Source of the DNA: Pontivivens ytuae | GTDB taxonomy: Bacteria; Pseudomonadota; Alphaproteobacteria; Rhodobacterales; Rhodobacteraceae | Length of the DNA: 64,000 nucleotides | Reading direction: 5' to 3' | Assembly: GCF_015679265.1 (NCBI RefSeq) | Contig: NZ_CP064942.1 | Location: 3,886,001 to 3,950,000 of the forward strand | Part shown: positions 1 to 10,120 of the stretch, in pieces | How the letters are laid out: each line of letters starts with the position of its first letter | Position numbering within the stretch: position 1 is the stretch's first letter | Program-made: the position numbers and the translations under genes | The notes under the pieces: model-generated | The model's input: only the letters and a program-made list of their open reading frames with translations | Told to the model about the DNA's origin: nothing | The model's database searches: none

Positions 1-154
1 CGTCATGTCGGGCTTTGCCATCTTCTTCCTGTCGGATTTCACGCAGGCGCTGGGGGCGGCGGGGACCATCCCGGTTCTGCTCGCCGCGTGGGTGCCGCCC
101 ATCGCAGCCCTCTTGCTCGCCACCGCCCTTCTGCTACACCTCGAGGATGGATAG
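1..154 (+). CDS. lptG: LPS export permease LptG, C-terminal end (partial)
   Basis: Only the last 50 codons are in the window; the reading frame begins at base 2 and stops with TAG at 152-154. The visible residues form a transmembrane hairpin (FAIFFLSDFTQALG, then a leucine/alanine-rich helix), which is how LptF/LptG-family permeases end. LptG is part of the LptB2FG inner-membrane ABC transporter that extracts lipopolysaccharide. The next gene, lptD, starts inside the last codons (8-base overlap), and an lptF-lptG-lptD order is common in alphaproteobacteria. The call rests mostly on this context because the fragment is short. Confidence 0.75.
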   Translation, partial: VMSGFAIFFLSDFTQALGAAGTIPVLLAAWVPPIAALLLATALLLHLEDG

Positions 155-2270
155 CTTGCGCCGCCTCTTTCTGCCCCTCATCCTCCTGATATCCCCGATC
201 TTTCCAGGCGCCGCGCAGGAGGTGGAGCAGGAGCGTGTCGCTCTCATCGCCGACCGGGTGAGCGTCGATCAGGCGACCGGCAACCTGATCGCGGAAGGCG
301 ACGTCACGATCTTGCGGGGCGAGACGGTGCTGACCACCGACCGCCTGATCTACGATCGCGCGGCGGGTCAGGTCCGCGTGCCCGGCCAGCTCATCCTGCA
401 GTCCGACGAGGTCGGCGGCGTGGTCTACGCCGATTTTGCGGAACTCGACGAGGATCTGCAGAACGGCGTCGCCGAAGGTGCGCGCGCCATCATCGACAAC
501 CAGCTCCAGGTCGCGGCCACCTCGCTGCAGCAGATCGACGGGCGGCTGACGGTACTCAACCGAACTACCGCATCCTCGTGCGTGATCTGCGAGGAGAACC
601 CGACGCCGATCTGGCAGATCCGGGCGGAGCGTGTGGTGCGCGATGCGGAGCAGCTGCGGTTCTACTACGAGAACGCGGTGTTCGAGCTCTTCGGCGTGCC
701 GGTGCTCTACCTCCCCTATTTCAGCCATTTCGACCCGTCGGTCCGGCGGGCAACGGGTTTTCTGAACCCCGAGCTCCGCAGCTCGGGAGAGTTCGGGTCG
801 GGCGTCCGCATTCCTTATTTCTACGTCATCGATGATAGCCGCGACGCCACGCTCACGCCGTTCGTCACGACCGATGCGGGCGTGCTGCTCGAAGGTGAGT
901 ATCGCCAGCGCTTCATGCGCGGCTCCATCGATCTGGGGGGCACGCTGAAACTGCAGAGCGATGAGGTGGGCGACGACCGCGGCTTTCTGTTCGCCCGGGG
1001 TGACTACGACTTCGGCGACGACATCATCGGCCGCATCGATGGCATCGCCGTGAGCGACGATGCCTTCCTCGACAGCTTCGGCTACTCGTCGGCCGACCGC
1101 CTCACCTCCACCCTCTCACTCGAACGCTTCCAGACCGGCCGCTTCTGGCGGGTGAGCAGCATCTATTTCGACAGCCTGCGGGACAACGAACCGCAGGAGA
1201 CTGTGCCGTTCATCCTGCCGGAGGCCGAGTTCCGCCGGACCTATGCACTGGGTGAGATGCGGGCAGACCTGACGGCCACCGCCCTCTCCTTCACCCGCGA
1301 CGATGGCCGTGACGTGTCGCGCACCAGCCTCGGTGCGGGCTTCGACCGGACCATCGTCACCGATCCGGGCCTCGTGCTGCGCGGCTTCGCGGATTTCGGC
1401 GGCGATCTCTACTACACCGCGGACGATCCCGCGGTCGGCAGCGACACGGATGCCCGTGTCGATTCCACCGTCGGCTTCGAGCTGCGCTACCCGTTCGTTT
1501 CCCGCAACGCGGGCCTCACGCAGGTGATCGAGCCCATCATCCAGATCGTCCGGGGCGATCAGAGCGGCGATCCGGAGGATGTGGCGAACGAGGACAGCCT
1601 TCTCGTCGAGCTGGACGAGACCAACCTCTTCTCCACCAACCGCTTCCCCGGCTCCGACCGGTTCGAGACCGGCACCTACGCCAATCTCGGCCTGCGCTAC
1701 GAGAGCATCACGCCGCGCGGCCGGAACATCACCGGCACCATCGGCCGCGTGGTGCGGGAGGAGGCGCTCGACACCTTCCCCGGCAGCACGACGCTGGGGC
1801 AGGAGGAATCGGACTACGTGCTCGCCGCGGGTTTCGATGCGACGCGCAACACCCGGATCTCGGGCTCGCTGCTCGCCGATGACGACTTCGTGGCCTCGCG
1901 CACCGAGCTGCGCTTTGCCTATGGCGGCGAGCGGTTGGGCTTCAGCGGCACCTACGTGTTCCTGCGCGAGGACGAGATCACGCCGGAGGATCGCGCCGAG
2001 CTCGTCTTCGACGCCAGCTACCAGATCGACGGCAACTGGCAGGCCGATGTCGGCTTTCGCCGCGATATCGAGAACTCCGACTTCATTCGCGTTGACGCCG
2101 CCGTGAGCTGGGGGAACGAGTGCGCGACCTTCGAATTTTCGGCCTCGCGCCGGTTTACCCGCCGCGATAATGTCGAACCCAGCACCGATTTCGGCCTCAC
2201 GCTGCGGCTGGCCGGGATCGGCGAAAGCGCCCTCGGCACCAGACGGCGCGAGCAAATCTGCGGGACCTGA
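147..2270 (+). CDS. lptD: LPS-assembly protein LptD
   Basis: Outer-membrane beta-barrel that, with the lipoprotein LptE, inserts lipopolysaccharide into the outer leaflet. The 707-aa product starts with a Sec signal peptide (about residues 1-23, ending GAAQ), followed by an OstA/LptA-like periplasmic domain (about 30-150) and a long aromatic-rich barrel. Cysteines at 145 and 148 and at 659 and 705 fit the two long-range disulfides needed for LptD maturation. The ATG at 147 is chosen because it overlaps the lptG stop by 8 bases and gives a clean signal peptide; the frame is open further upstream but that part is lptG sequence. surA, encoding a chaperone for LptD, follows directly. Confidence 0.95.
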   Translation: MDSLRRLFLPLILLISPIFPGAAQEVEQERVALIADRVSVDQATGNLIAEGDVTILRGETVLTTDRLIYDRAAGQVRVPGQLILQSDEVGGVVYADFAELDEDLQNGVAEGARAIIDNQLQVAATSLQQIDGRLTVLNRTTASSCVICEENPTPIWQIRAERVVRDAEQLRFYYENAVFELFGVPVLYLPYFSHFDPSVRRATGFLNPELRSSGEFGSGVRIPYFYVIDDSRDATLTPFVTTDAGVLLEGEYRQRFMRGSIDLGGTLKLQSDEVGDDRGFLFARGDYDFGDDIIGRIDGIAVSDDAFLDSFGYSSADRLTSTLSLERFQTGRFWRVSSIYFDSLRDNEPQETVPFILPEAEFRRTYALGEMRADLTATALSFTRDDGRDVSRTSLGAGFDRTIVTDPGLVLRGFADFGGDLYYTADDPAVGSDTDARVDSTVGFELRYPFVSRNAGLTQVIEPIIQIVRGDQSGDPEDVANEDSLLVELDETNLFSTNRFPGSDRFETGTYANLGLRYESITPRGRNITGTIGRVVREEALDTFPGSTTLGQEESDYVLAAGFDATRNTRISGSLLADDDFVASRTELRFAYGGERLGFSGTYVFLREDEITPEDRAELVFDASYQIDGNWQADVGFRRDIENSDFIRVDAAVSWGNECATFEFSASRRFTRRDNVEPSTDFGLTLRLAGIGESALGTRRREQICGT

Positions 2271-2287
2271 CTGAGGAGAAGACCCCT

Positions 2288-3502
2288 GTGACCGCCCTAT
2301 TCCGTTTCGTCGGCGCACTCGCGCTCGGCCTCATGGTCACCTTTGCCGGACAGGCGCAGACCCCCTTTGCGCCCGCGATCGTCGTCAACGACGATGTCGT
2401 GACCTTCTACGATCTGGAGCAGCGCCGCGCGCTCTACCGCGCCTTCGGCATGCCGCCCGCGATCCTCGAGGATCAGGTCGTCGCCGACCTCACGGACGAG
2501 GCGCTGATGCGCCAGGAATCCCGCCGCATCGGCATCCTCGTCGGCGAACGCGAGCTGCAGGCGGGCTACAACGCCTTCGCGCAGCAGCGGGGGCTCAGCG
2601 GCGATCAGCTCACGGCACAGCTCACCCGCGCGGGCATCGATCCCGGCACCCTGCGCGACCAGATCGAGGCGCAGCTCGGCTGGCGCGACGCGATGCAGGC
2701 CCGCTTCACCTCCCGCGCGCGGCCCAACGAGCGCGATATCGAGGAGGCGATGATGATCGACGCCACCGGCATCTCGCGCGAGGTGCTGCTGGCCGAGATC
2801 GCGATCCCCTACGCGGAGCGCGGCGAGGCCCGTACCAACGAGCTTATCACCCAGATCTACGAGGACGTGCGCAATGGCGGCGACTTCCGAGCCGCCGCGC
2901 GGGAGTTCAGCCGGGCGCAGACCGCGCGCAACGGGGGCGAGATCGGCTGGGTCGCCACCGGCGATCTGCCGGGCCCGATGCGGGCGGAGATCGACCTGAT
3001 CGATGCGGGCGGCGTGACCCGTCCGATCCCGATCACGCGCGGCGTCTCCCTGCTCGCCGTCCTCGACGAACGGCGGGTGCCGACGCGCAATTCCGGCCTC
3101 GTGACAATCAGCTATGTCCGCGCCACCTTCCCCATCGACGGGGGTGAGGCCGCGGCGCGCACGGCCGCGACCGAGGCGCGGCGGCGGCTCGACGGCTGTG
3201 CCGACATGACGGCGCGCGCCGACGAGTTCGGCCCCGGGTCCGGGCGCTTCGGGCCCGAGCCGCTGTCCTCGGTCAACCCCGCGCTCTTCTCCGTGCTGGC
3301 CACGGCGCAGCTTGGGCAGATCAGCCAGCCGGTGCGCATCGGCGACTCGATCTCGCTGATCGCGCTCTGCTCCCGCGACGTCTCGCTCGACGCCGATCAG
3401 CGCCAGCAGGTGCAGAACCAGATCTTCGCCGACCGGGTCTCCGCCTTCGCCGACGGCTACCTGCAGGAGCTCCGGCGCGACGCCGTCATCGACGTCCGAT
3501 GA
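2288..3502 (+). CDS. surA: Periplasmic chaperone / peptidyl-prolyl isomerase SurA
   Basis: Periplasmic chaperone for outer-membrane proteins. The 404-aa product has a signal peptide (about residues 1-23, ending AGQAQ), a SurA N-terminal domain (about 28-150) that begins with the typical 'aiVvNdDvVTFYDLEQR' segment, and one parvulin-like domain (about 165-265; motif GGEIGWV). The start is GTG, preceded by AGGAGA. It lies 17 bases after lptD and its stop overlaps the pdxA start (ATGA). The lptD-surA-pdxA-rsmA order is the same as in enterobacteria and supports all four assignments. Confidence 0.93.
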   Translation: MTALFRFVGALALGLMVTFAGQAQTPFAPAIVVNDDVVTFYDLEQRRALYRAFGMPPAILEDQVVADLTDEALMRQESRRIGILVGERELQAGYNAFAQQRGLSGDQLTAQLTRAGIDPGTLRDQIEAQLGWRDAMQARFTSRARPNERDIEEAMMIDATGISREVLLAEIAIPYAERGEARTNELITQIYEDVRNGGDFRAAAREFSRAQTARNGGEIGWVATGDLPGPMRAEIDLIDAGGVTRPIPITRGVSLLAVLDERRVPTRNSGLVTISYVRATFPIDGGEAAARTAATEARRRLDGCADMTARADEFGPGSGRFGPEPLSSVNPALFSVLATAQLGQISQPVRIGDSISLIALCSRDVSLDADQRQQVQNQIFADRVSAFADGYLQELRRDAVIDVR

Positions 3503-4452
3503 CCCTCGTCCTCTCGCTCGGCGATCCCGCCGGGGTGGGGCCGGAGCTTGCGGTGCGGGCCTGGGCCGAAGGGGCTGGGCCGTTCACGGCGCTCGGCTCA
3601 GCCGATCATCTTGAGAAGCTGGGTGCAACGGTTGCGCGTGTCGACGCACCGGACGCCACGCCGTGGCCCGAGGCGCTGCCGGTCATCGACATCCCGCTCG
3701 CCGAGGACGTCACACCCGGCACCCCGTCGCTCGCCAATGCACCCGCGGTGGTCGAGGCGATCAACCGCGGCGTGCAGCTCTGCCTCGACGGGCACGCCAG
3801 CGCCCTCGTCACCGCCCCGATCGCGAAATGGGTGCTGAAGGAGGGTGCGGGTTTCGCCCATCCCGGCCATACGGAGTTCCTGGCCCATCTCTCCGGCGCA
3901 CCAAGGCCCGTCATGATGCTCGCGGGGCCGGAGCTGCGCGTGGTCCCCGTCACCATCCACATCCCCATCGCCGACGTGCCCGCCGCCCTGACGCCGGAGC
4001 TTCTGGAAGAAACCATCCGCGTCACCCATGCGGGCCTCATTCGCGACTTCGGTGTCCCCACACCCCGCCTCGCCATCGCGGGCCTCAACCCCCATGCAGG
4101 CGAAGGCGGCGTCATGGGGCGGGAGGAGATCGAGACCCTCACGCCTGTCCTCGACCGCCTGCAGGCCGAGGGCTTCGACCTCACCGCCCCCCTGCCCGCC
4201 GACACCATGTTCCACCCGGCGGCCCGCGCCCGCTACGACGCGGCGATCTGCATGTATCACGACCAGGCGCTGGTGCCGCTGAAGACGCTGAGCTTCGATG
4301 ACGGGGTGAACGTGACGCTGGGCCTGCCCTTCATCCGCACCTCGCCCGACCACGGGACCGCCTTCGACATCGCGGGCACCGGCCGCGCCCGGCCCGATAG
4401 CCTGATCGCCGCCATCCGGCTGGCGCAGGAGATGGCGGCCCGCCGTGCCTGA
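3499..4452 (+). CDS. pdxA: 4-hydroxythreonine-4-phosphate dehydrogenase PdxA
   Basis: Oxidises 4-phosphohydroxy-L-threonine in the DXP-dependent pathway to pyridoxal 5'-phosphate. The 317-aa length is typical. Visible family motifs are [11 protein letters not shown] at the N-terminus, the metal/substrate segment HPGHTEFLA (about residue 121), [13 protein letters not shown] (about 250) and [14 protein letters not shown] near the C-terminus. It is translationally coupled at both ends: 4 bases shared with surA and 8 with rsmA. Confidence 0.96.
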   Translation: MTLVLSLGDPAGVGPELAVRAWAEGAGPFTALGSADHLEKLGATVARVDAPDATPWPEALPVIDIPLAEDVTPGTPSLANAPAVVEAINRGVQLCLDGHASALVTAPIAKWVLKEGAGFAHPGHTEFLAHLSGAPRPVMMLAGPELRVVPVTIHIPIADVPAALTPELLEETIRVTHAGLIRDFGVPTPRLAIAGLNPHAGEGGVMGREEIETLTPVLDRLQAEGFDLTAPLPADTMFHPAARARYDAAICMYHDQALVPLKTLSFDDGVNVTLGLPFIRTSPDHGTAFDIAGTGRARPDSLIAAIRLAQEMAARRA

Positions 4453-5284
4453 CGCCCTGCCCCCGTTGCGCGAGGTCATCGCGAAGTACGAGTTGCGCGC
4501 CAAGAAGCAGCTCGGCCAGAACTTCCTGCTCGACCTGAATCTCACATCGAAGATTGCCCGTCGCGCCGGTGACCTCGCCCAATGCGATGTGCTGGAGATC
4601 GGCCCCGGCCCCGGCGGCCTGACCCGTGCGCTGCTGATGGAGGGTGCCCGCCACGTCGTCGCCATCGAACGCGACGCCCGCTGCCTGCCCGCGCTGGCGG
4701 AGATCGAGGCGGCCTATCCCGGCCGCCTGACGGTGCTGGAGGGCGACGCGCTCGCGCTCGATCCGCTGCCGCACCTGACGCCGCCGATCCGCATCGTCGC
4801 GAACCTGCCCTACAATGTGGGGACGGAGCTGCTGCTCCGCTGGCTCACGCCCGACACCTGGCCACCCTTCTGGCAAAGCCTCACGCTGATGTTCCAGAAG
4901 GAGGTGGCGGAGCGGATCGTGGCGCAGCCGGGCTCAAAGGCTTACGGCCGCCTGTCGATCCTCGCCCAGTGGCGCTGTGACGCGAGGCTCGCCTTCACCC
5001 TGCCGCCGCAGGCCTTCACCCCGCCGCCGAAGGTCAGCTCCGCCGTCGTGCAGCTCGACCGGCTGGAGGCGCCGCGCTACCCCGCGGATCCGCAGATCCT
5101 CAGCGACGTCGTCGCCCGCGCCTTCAACCAGCGGCGCAAGATGCTGCGCGCCAGCCTGCGCGGGCTGCTCCCCGATATCGAGGAGGTGCTCACCGGTGTC
5201 GGCATCGCTCCGACGCAGCGCGCCGAAGAAATCGGGCTGGAGGCGTTCTGCGCCCTCGCTCGCGCGGTGGCCGAGCGCCGTTAG
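4445..5284 (+). CDS. rsmA: 16S rRNA (adenine1518/1519-N6)-dimethyltransferase RsmA (KsgA)
   Basis: Dimethylates two adjacent adenines in helix 45 of 16S rRNA, a late step in 30S assembly. The 279-aa product has the QNFLLD motif, an SAM-binding motif I ([16 protein letters not shown], about residue 48) and the N6-adenine catalytic motif [11 protein letters not shown] (about 120). The start is GTG, inside the 3' end of pdxA. The stop codon interlocks with that of the convergent DUF4167 gene in a TTAG sequence. Confidence 0.95.
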   Translation: MPDALPPLREVIAKYELRAKKQLGQNFLLDLNLTSKIARRAGDLAQCDVLEIGPGPGGLTRALLMEGARHVVAIERDARCLPALAEIEAAYPGRLTVLEGDALALDPLPHLTPPIRIVANLPYNVGTELLLRWLTPDTWPPFWQSLTLMFQKEVAERIVAQPGSKAYGRLSILAQWRCDARLAFTLPPQAFTPPPKVSSAVVQLDRLEAPRYPADPQILSDVVARAFNQRRKMLRASLRGLLPDIEEVLTGVGIAPTQRAEEIGLEAFCALARAVAERR

Positions 5285-5787
5285 GCGCGCTCGGCTTCCC
5301 CGTCATCGCTGACGACGACCAGCGTCGGCTGCTCGCCCTCGCCACCCTCGTCCGGCGTGTTGTTCCGCCGACGGCGGCGGCGCGGCTTCGGCGCGTCCTG
5401 CTCCGGCGTCTCGACGAGATCGGACTCGCCGCTCGCCTCGGCCGGTGCGGCCTCCACCTCGGGCTGGTCCTGCTGCTGCTCACGCTGCTGCTGGCGCTCG
5501 GCCTGCTCCTGCTCGCGCTTCGCGTTCTGCGCGTCCTGCTGGCGCTGCGCCTCGGCGAGCAGGCGGGTGTAGTGCTCCGAGTGCTGCAGGAAGTTCTCCG
5601 CATTCACCCGGTCGCCAGACAGCTGCGCATCGCGCGCGAGCGTCTGGTACTTCTCGATGATCTGCGACGGGGTTCCGCGCACCTTGCCCTCGGGCCCGGC
5701 GGAGTCGAACACGCGGTTCGTCACGTTCCCCATGCTCTTGTTGCGGTTGTTCTTGTTCCGAGAACGGTTCTTGTTCGGTTGTCTCAT
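5281..5787 (-). CDS. DUF4167 domain protein, RNA-binding-like
   Basis: Conserved alphaproteobacterial protein of unknown role. Of the 168 residues, about 18-85 form the DUF4167 domain ([20 protein letters not shown], then an amphipathic helix around [12 protein letters not shown]). This is followed by a Q/E-rich coiled-coil-prone segment and a basic RRRRRR tract near the C-terminus. The arginine/asparagine-rich N-terminus ([14 protein letters not shown]) and the basic tail suggest nucleic-acid contact, which is inference. The start at 5787 is preferred over an upstream in-frame ATG because the family begins there. The gene is convergent with rsmA. Confidence 0.85.
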   Translation of the reverse strand: MRQPNKNRSRNKNNRNKSMGNVTNRVFDSAGPEGKVRGTPSQIIEKYQTLARDAQLSGDRVNAENFLQHSEHYTRLLAEAQRQQDAQNAKREQEQAERQQQREQQQDQPEVEAAPAEASGESDLVETPEQDAPKPRRRRRRNNTPDEGGEGEQPTLVVVSDDGEAERA

Positions 5788-5986
5788 GCTGTCCGATTTC
5801 CACCGTTGCGCCGTCAGCGGACGCACGGTCTGTCTGTTGCTTCTGCCGGGCGCGGCGGCCCGCGATACTCATAAGCTGACGCTGATCGAAGCGGTGTTCA
5901 TTGGGAGGCGGCACAAGTCATCGCCTCTGAACGTGCTCTAAGTATCGTTCCTTTGATGCGGAGTTCAACCGCAATCGTGCGTTTTT

Positions 5987-6808
5987 TCAGTCATACGTGC
6001 CGTCAGCGGACACGATCTTGAGCACCCGTGCGCGACCGTCGAGATCGCGCAACACTTCCACCGGCGCCGGGGCGAAGAGCGCGGCCGCACTCTCGCCCTG
6101 TGCCGCGCCGATCTCCAGCAGCATCCGGCCGCCTGGCGCGAGGTGCGCGTGGTATCCTTTTGAAATCGCGCGATACGCGTCGAGCCCGTCGCCGCCCGGC
6201 GTCAGCGCCAGATGCGGCTCCCAGTCCCGGACGTCCGGAGCGAGCTCGGCCATCTCGTCGGCGGCGATATATGGCGGATTCGACACGATCAGGTCGAAGG
6301 ATCCGGTCACACCCTCGAACCAGTCGGCGGCAATCACCTCGAAGCGTCCGGGCGCGTGAGTGGCGAGATTCCGCTCAGCAACGGCCCGCGCGGGCGCTGA
6401 GAGATCGGTCGCCACGCCCCGCGCCTCCGACCATTCGGCGAGCAGTGTGGCGAGGATCGCGCCCGACCCGGTGCCAAGATCGAGGATCCGCCGCGGCGTG
6501 GGTCCGGCCAGTGCGGCCTCGATCAACGTCTCCGTCTCCGGCCGAGGGTCGAGCACGTCGGGTGTCACCTCGAAGTCCCGCCCCCAGAACGCCCGCCGCC
6601 CAAGGATCTGCGCCACCGGCTGCCGCCGCGTCCGTGCCGCGATCCGCGCGCGGTAAACCGCCGGCTCCGATACTTCGTCGCCCATCCGCGCCGACAGATG
6701 CCCACCGGCGAGATCCTCCATAAGCCGCCGCGCATCGCGCTCGGCCCCGGGCACGCCCGCCGCCCGCAAGGCCGCGATCCCTTCGGCGAGAAGCTCAGCG
6801 ACCGTCAC
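5987..6808 (-). CDS. prmC: Release-factor glutamine methyltransferase PrmC (HemK)
   Basis: Methylates the GGQ glutamine of release factors RF1 and RF2 in the cytoplasm. The 273-aa product has an N-terminal helical domain, the SAM-binding motif ILDLGTGSGAILATLL (about residue 109) and the glutamine-N5 methyltransferase signature SNPPYIAADE (about 185). The start is GTG with GGAGGGGA upstream. It is downstream of prfA, its substrate gene, in a pair conserved across proteobacteria. Confidence 0.95.
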   Translation of the reverse strand: MTVAELLAEGIAALRAAGVPGAERDARRLMEDLAGGHLSARMGDEVSEPAVYRARIAARTRRQPVAQILGRRAFWGRDFEVTPDVLDPRPETETLIEAALAGPTPRRILDLGTGSGAILATLLAEWSEARGVATDLSAPARAVAERNLATHAPGRFEVIAADWFEGVTGSFDLIVSNPPYIAADEMAELAPDVRDWEPHLALTPGGDGLDAYRAISKGYHAHLAPGGRMLLEIGAAQGESAAALFAPAPVEVLRDLDGRARVLKIVSADGTYD

Positions 6809-6830
6809 CGTCTCCCCTCCATCCAGCTTG

Positions 6831-6876
6831 TCGAAATATCCCGGGGGAGCGCGCAGCGCGGGGGCAGCGCCCCCTC
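6831..6876. repeat. Copy of the ATATTTC-type intergenic repeat between prfA and prmC
   Basis: The short prfA-prmC gap holds AAATATCCCGGGGGAGC followed by a GC palindrome (GCGCGCAGCGCG) and GGGGCAGCGCCCC. It resembles the other ATATTTGG/ATATTTCG intergenic copies in this window (15.7, 17.8, 22.3, 25.9 and 45.3 kb). Such elements can form hairpins between genes and may act as terminators or attenuators. Confidence 0.45.
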
Positions 6877-7936
6877 ATCCGGCCGCATCGAGTGCTGCCA
6901 GCCGTTCGGCCTGATCCGCCGCGATCAGCGCCTCGACGATTTCGCCCAGATCGCCCTGCATCACCTGGTCGAGCTTGTAGAGCGTCAGGTTGATCCGGTG
7001 ATCCGTGACGCGGCCCTGCGGAAAGTTGTAGGTGCGGATCCGCTCCGACCGGTCGCCGGAGCCGACCTGCCCCTTGCGCTCCGCCGCGCGCTCCGCATCC
7101 GCCGCCGCGCGCTGCTGGTCGTAGAGGCGGGAGCGCAGGACCTGCATCGCCTTCGCCCGGTTGGCGTGCTGCGACTTTTCGGAGGAGGTCACGACGATCC
7201 CCGTCGGCAGATGCGTGATCCGCACGGCGCTGTCGGTCGTGTTGACGTGCTGGCCGCCGGCGCCACTCGCGCGCATCGTGTCGATGCGGATGTCCTCGGA
7301 GCGGATCTCGATATCGACCTCTTCAGCCTCGGGCAGCACCGCCACTGTCGCCGCCGAGGTATGTATCCGCCCGCCGCTTTCGGTGGCCGGAACGCGCTGG
7401 ACGCGGTGTACGCCGCTCTCGAATTTCAGCCGGGCAAAAACGCCCTCGCCGCTGATCGAGGCGACGAGTTCCTTGAGCCCGCCGAGCTCCGTCACTCCCT
7501 CCTCGATCACCTCGAGCTTCCAGCCCTGCGCCTCGGCAAAGCGGCGGTACATGGCGAAGAGATCGGCGGCAAAGAGGGCCGCCTCGTCACCCCCCGTCCC
7601 GGCCCGGATCTCCAGAACGGCAGAGCGGGCGTCGGCCGCGTCCTTCGGCAGCAACGCGATCTGCAGCGCGCGCTCGGCCTCCGGCAACGCCGCCCGCAGC
7701 GAGGGCAACTCCTCCTCGGCCAGCGCCCGCATCTCCGGATCGGCGCGCATCTCCTCCGCATCCGCGATGTCGGAGACGAGGTTCGCATAGGCCTCCGCCT
7801 GCTCGACCACCGGCTTCAGCTCGGCATATTCGCGGGCGGTCGCGACCATCTCCGCGCCGTCCAGCCCGCCGGCCATCTTCGCCTCCAGATAGGCGAAGCG
7901 GTCGCGGAGCGCAGCGATCTTGTCCTGTGAAATCAT
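6875..7936 (-). CDS. prfA: Peptide chain release factor 1
   Basis: Class I release factor that decodes UAA and UAG. The 353-aa product has the RF1 tripeptide anticodon PAT ([11 protein letters not shown], about residue 190), which separates RF1 from RF2 (SPF), and the peptidyl-hydrolysis GGQ motif ([16 protein letters not shown], about 230). No programmed frameshift site is expected in RF1 and none is seen. prmC, whose product methylates this GGQ, follows 66 bases downstream. Confidence 0.96.
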   Translation of the reverse strand: MISQDKIAALRDRFAYLEAKMAGGLDGAEMVATAREYAELKPVVEQAEAYANLVSDIADAEEMRADPEMRALAEEELPSLRAALPEAERALQIALLPKDAADARSAVLEIRAGTGGDEAALFAADLFAMYRRFAEAQGWKLEVIEEGVTELGGLKELVASISGEGVFARLKFESGVHRVQRVPATESGGRIHTSAATVAVLPEAEEVDIEIRSEDIRIDTMRASGAGGQHVNTTDSAVRITHLPTGIVVTSSEKSQHANRAKAMQVLRSRLYDQQRAAADAERAAERKGQVGSGDRSERIRTYNFPQGRVTDHRINLTLYKLDQVMQGDLGEIVEALIAADQAERLAALDAAG

Positions 7937-7973
7937 CCGGCGATGTGGACCCCGGCAGCCACCGGGGTCAACC

Positions 7974-8903
7974 CTATTGCGCCACCAGGGCCGCGACCGG
8001 GCCGAACCAGGCCTGGATCCGCTCGTCCGACAGATCCGGCTGCGCCTCTGACGATCCGCGGGCGAAGATGGCGAGCGTGGACTGCCCGTTCTCCAGATCG
8101 AAGAAGCCGACGGTCATGTAGAGCGGCTCCAGATCCTCCAGCGCGTAGGTGATGCGCGGCCCGCCGGGCTCACCGGCGATGCGGCGCGCGCTGCCACCCT
8201 CCATGATCCCGGCATCGAAGACCTGGCTCAGCTCCGCCGGGCTCGCCTGGAAGATCGGGGAGGCATAGTCGATCGGCTGGTCGGTGATCGGCTGCTCGGG
8301 ATCGAGCACCGGCACAATGCGGATCCCGTCGAGTCCCGCGACCAGCGGCGCGGTCAGCGGATCGACATGCCAGCCATCCTCCGCGATCGTGGTCCCGTCG
8401 CTCTCGAACTGCTGGATCGCCTGCAGCCAGCTTTCCACCCGCTGCTGGTTCACGCCCATATCCGAATAGCCGAGCCGCGCGCGGGAGAAGATGGCGAGGC
8501 TCGACTGCCCGTCCGCGAGCTCGACGAACTTCACCGAGATGTAGTCGGGAAAGCGCAGGTTCTCGCTCTCCTGCACATAGGTCATCCAGTTCTGCTCAGG
8601 GGTCCCCGCGATCCGCTCGACCCGCGGCTGGCGCAGCACGAACTCGTCGAAGGACTGGGACAGCAGCGCGGGGTTCGCGTTGTAGATCGGCGCGGTCGCG
8701 TCCACCCGCTCCTCGGTCAACGGCGCGAAACCTTCGAGCTGGGGCACCATGCGGAAGCTGTTCGGGCTCTCCGGCGTCGGGGCCGTCAGCGGATCGACAT
8801 GCCAGACCTGCGCGTCGTGGCCGAGATTGCGGATCATCAGGACGGAGACGATGCCGGCGATGATGATGAGGACGGCGACGGCGAAGGCGATTTTTCCGAT
8901 CAC
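7974..8903 (-). CDS. Membrane-anchored protein with two tandem DUF1499-like domains
   Basis: Function unknown. The 309-aa product has an N-terminal transmembrane anchor (about residues 3-27), then two homologous halves (about 33-165 and 176-305). Each half begins WHVDPLTAP, contains an RIAGxP segment and ends with [13 protein letters not shown] or LAIFARG. The first half carries the DUF1499 hallmark '[13 protein letters not shown].qRVE' almost intact; the second has lost most of that tail. This looks like an internal duplication. The start overlaps the ispG stop (ATGA), so the two are co-translated. The family assignment is from motif memory only. Confidence 0.7.
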   Translation of the reverse strand: MIGKIAFAVAVLIIIAGIVSVLMIRNLGHDAQVWHVDPLTAPTPESPNSFRMVPQLEGFAPLTEERVDATAPIYNANPALLSQSFDEFVLRQPRVERIAGTPEQNWMTYVQESENLRFPDYISVKFVELADGQSSLAIFSRARLGYSDMGVNQQRVESWLQAIQQFESDGTTIAEDGWHVDPLTAPLVAGLDGIRIVPVLDPEQPITDQPIDYASPIFQASPAELSQVFDAGIMEGGSARRIAGEPGGPRITYALEDLEPLYMTVGFFDLENGQSTLAIFARGSSEAQPDLSDERIQAWFGPVAALVAQ

Positions 8904-10030
8904 TCCGCAGCCTCCGCCGCGGCGTCCTTATCCGCCTCGATCTGCGCGGCGCGCGTCTCCACCAGTTCGACGATGTGATCGATCATGCCTTCGTTGTCCT
9001 GCCTGTGGTCTTGCTTGCCTGCCAGATAGACCATGCCATGCCCGGCGCCGCCACCCGTAAAGCCGACATCGGTCATCAGCGCCTCACCGGGGCCGTTCAC
9101 CACGCAGCCGATGATGGAAAGCGACATCGGCGTCTTCACATGCTCCAGTCGCTTTTCCAGCTCCGCCACGGTGGCGATCACGTCGAAACCCTGCCGCGCG
9201 CAGGAGGGGCAGGAGATGATGTTGACGCCGCGGTGACGCAGGCCGAGCGATTTCAGGATCTCGAAGCCCGCCTTCACCTCCTCGACCGGATCGGCGGAGA
9301 GGCTCACGCGCAGCGTGTCGCCGATCCCGGCCCAGAGGAGATTGCCGAGCCCGATGGCCGACTTGATCGTGCCGGCATAGTGGCTGCCCGCCTCGGTGAT
9401 GCCGAGGTGCAGCGGCGCGTCCGTCGCCTCCGCAATCGCCATGTAGGCGGCGGAGGCGAGGAATACGTCGGAGGCCTTCACGCTGATCTTGAACTCGTGA
9501 AAGTCGTTGTCTTCCAGAAGCTTGATGTGATCGAGCCCGCTTTCGACCATCGCTTCGGGGCACGGCTCGCCATACTTCTCCAAGAGGTGCTTTTCGAGGG
9601 AGCCGGCATTGACGCCGATCCGGATCGAGCAGCCATGGTCCTTCGCCGCCTTCACCACCTCGCGCACCCGCTCGGCCGAGCCGATATTGCCGGGGTTGAT
9701 CCGCAGGCAGGCCGCGCCCGCCTCCGCCGCCTCGATGGCGCGTTTGTAGTGGAAGTGGATGTCGGCGACGATCGGCACCGGACTTTCGGCCACGATCTCC
9801 TTCAGCGCCTTGGTGCTCGCCTCGTCCGGGCAGGAGACGCGGACGATGTCGGCACCGGCCGTCGCACAGGCCTGCACCTGCTCGATCGTCGCCTTCGCGT
9901 CGTAGGTCAGCGTGTTCGTCATCGTCTGGACGCTGATCGGGGCGTCACCGCCGACGGCGACCGGGCCCACATGGATCTGACGGCTCTTGCGCCGGTCGAT
10001 ATTACGCCAGGGGCGGATGTGGTTGTGCAT
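8900..10030 (-). CDS. ispG: 4-hydroxy-3-methylbut-2-enyl diphosphate synthase IspG (GcpE)
   Basis: Iron-sulfur enzyme of the MEP isoprenoid pathway that converts MEcPP to HMBPP. The 376-aa product has the N-terminal TIM-barrel start [11 protein letters not shown] and the C-terminal [4Fe-4S] ligands [11 protein letters not shown] and GCVVNGPGE. The start at 10030 ([10 protein letters not shown]) is chosen over an in-frame extension to 10090 because GAGGGAAA lies just upstream and family members start here. It lies downstream of the RodZ-like gene, a common alphaproteobacterial neighbourhood. Confidence 0.95.
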   Translation of the reverse strand: MHNHIRPWRNIDRRKSRQIHVGPVAVGGDAPISVQTMTNTLTYDAKATIEQVQACATAGADIVRVSCPDEASTKALKEIVAESPVPIVADIHFHYKRAIEAAEAGAACLRINPGNIGSAERVREVVKAAKDHGCSIRIGVNAGSLEKHLLEKYGEPCPEAMVESGLDHIKLLEDNDFHEFKISVKASDVFLASAAYMAIAEATDAPLHLGITEAGSHYAGTIKSAIGLGNLLWAGIGDTLRVSLSADPVEEVKAGFEILKSLGLRHRGVNIISCPSCARQGFDVIATVAELEKRLEHVKTPMSLSIIGCVVNGPGEALMTDVGFTGGGAGHGMVYLAGKQDHRQDNEGMIDHIVELVETRAAQIEADKDAAAEAAE

Positions 10031-10120
10031 GGGTTTCCCTCGGGTGGCCCGCTTCGCCCCGAAGATAGGAGTCCGCGCCCGGGATGTCACCCGCGACGCG
10101 AAGGCACCGTTCGGCGTGGT

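Noticed and set aside
1116..2318. 400-codon open frame on the minus strand inside lptD and into surA
   Set aside because: It is a high-GC shadow frame: alanine/arginine/glycine-heavy, no domain, no ribosome-binding site, entirely antisense to lptD.
9033..9236. Small plus-strand frame opposite ispG as a novel micro-gene
   Set aside because: No ribosome-binding site; amino-acid content follows from antisense of the conserved Fe-S cysteine region.
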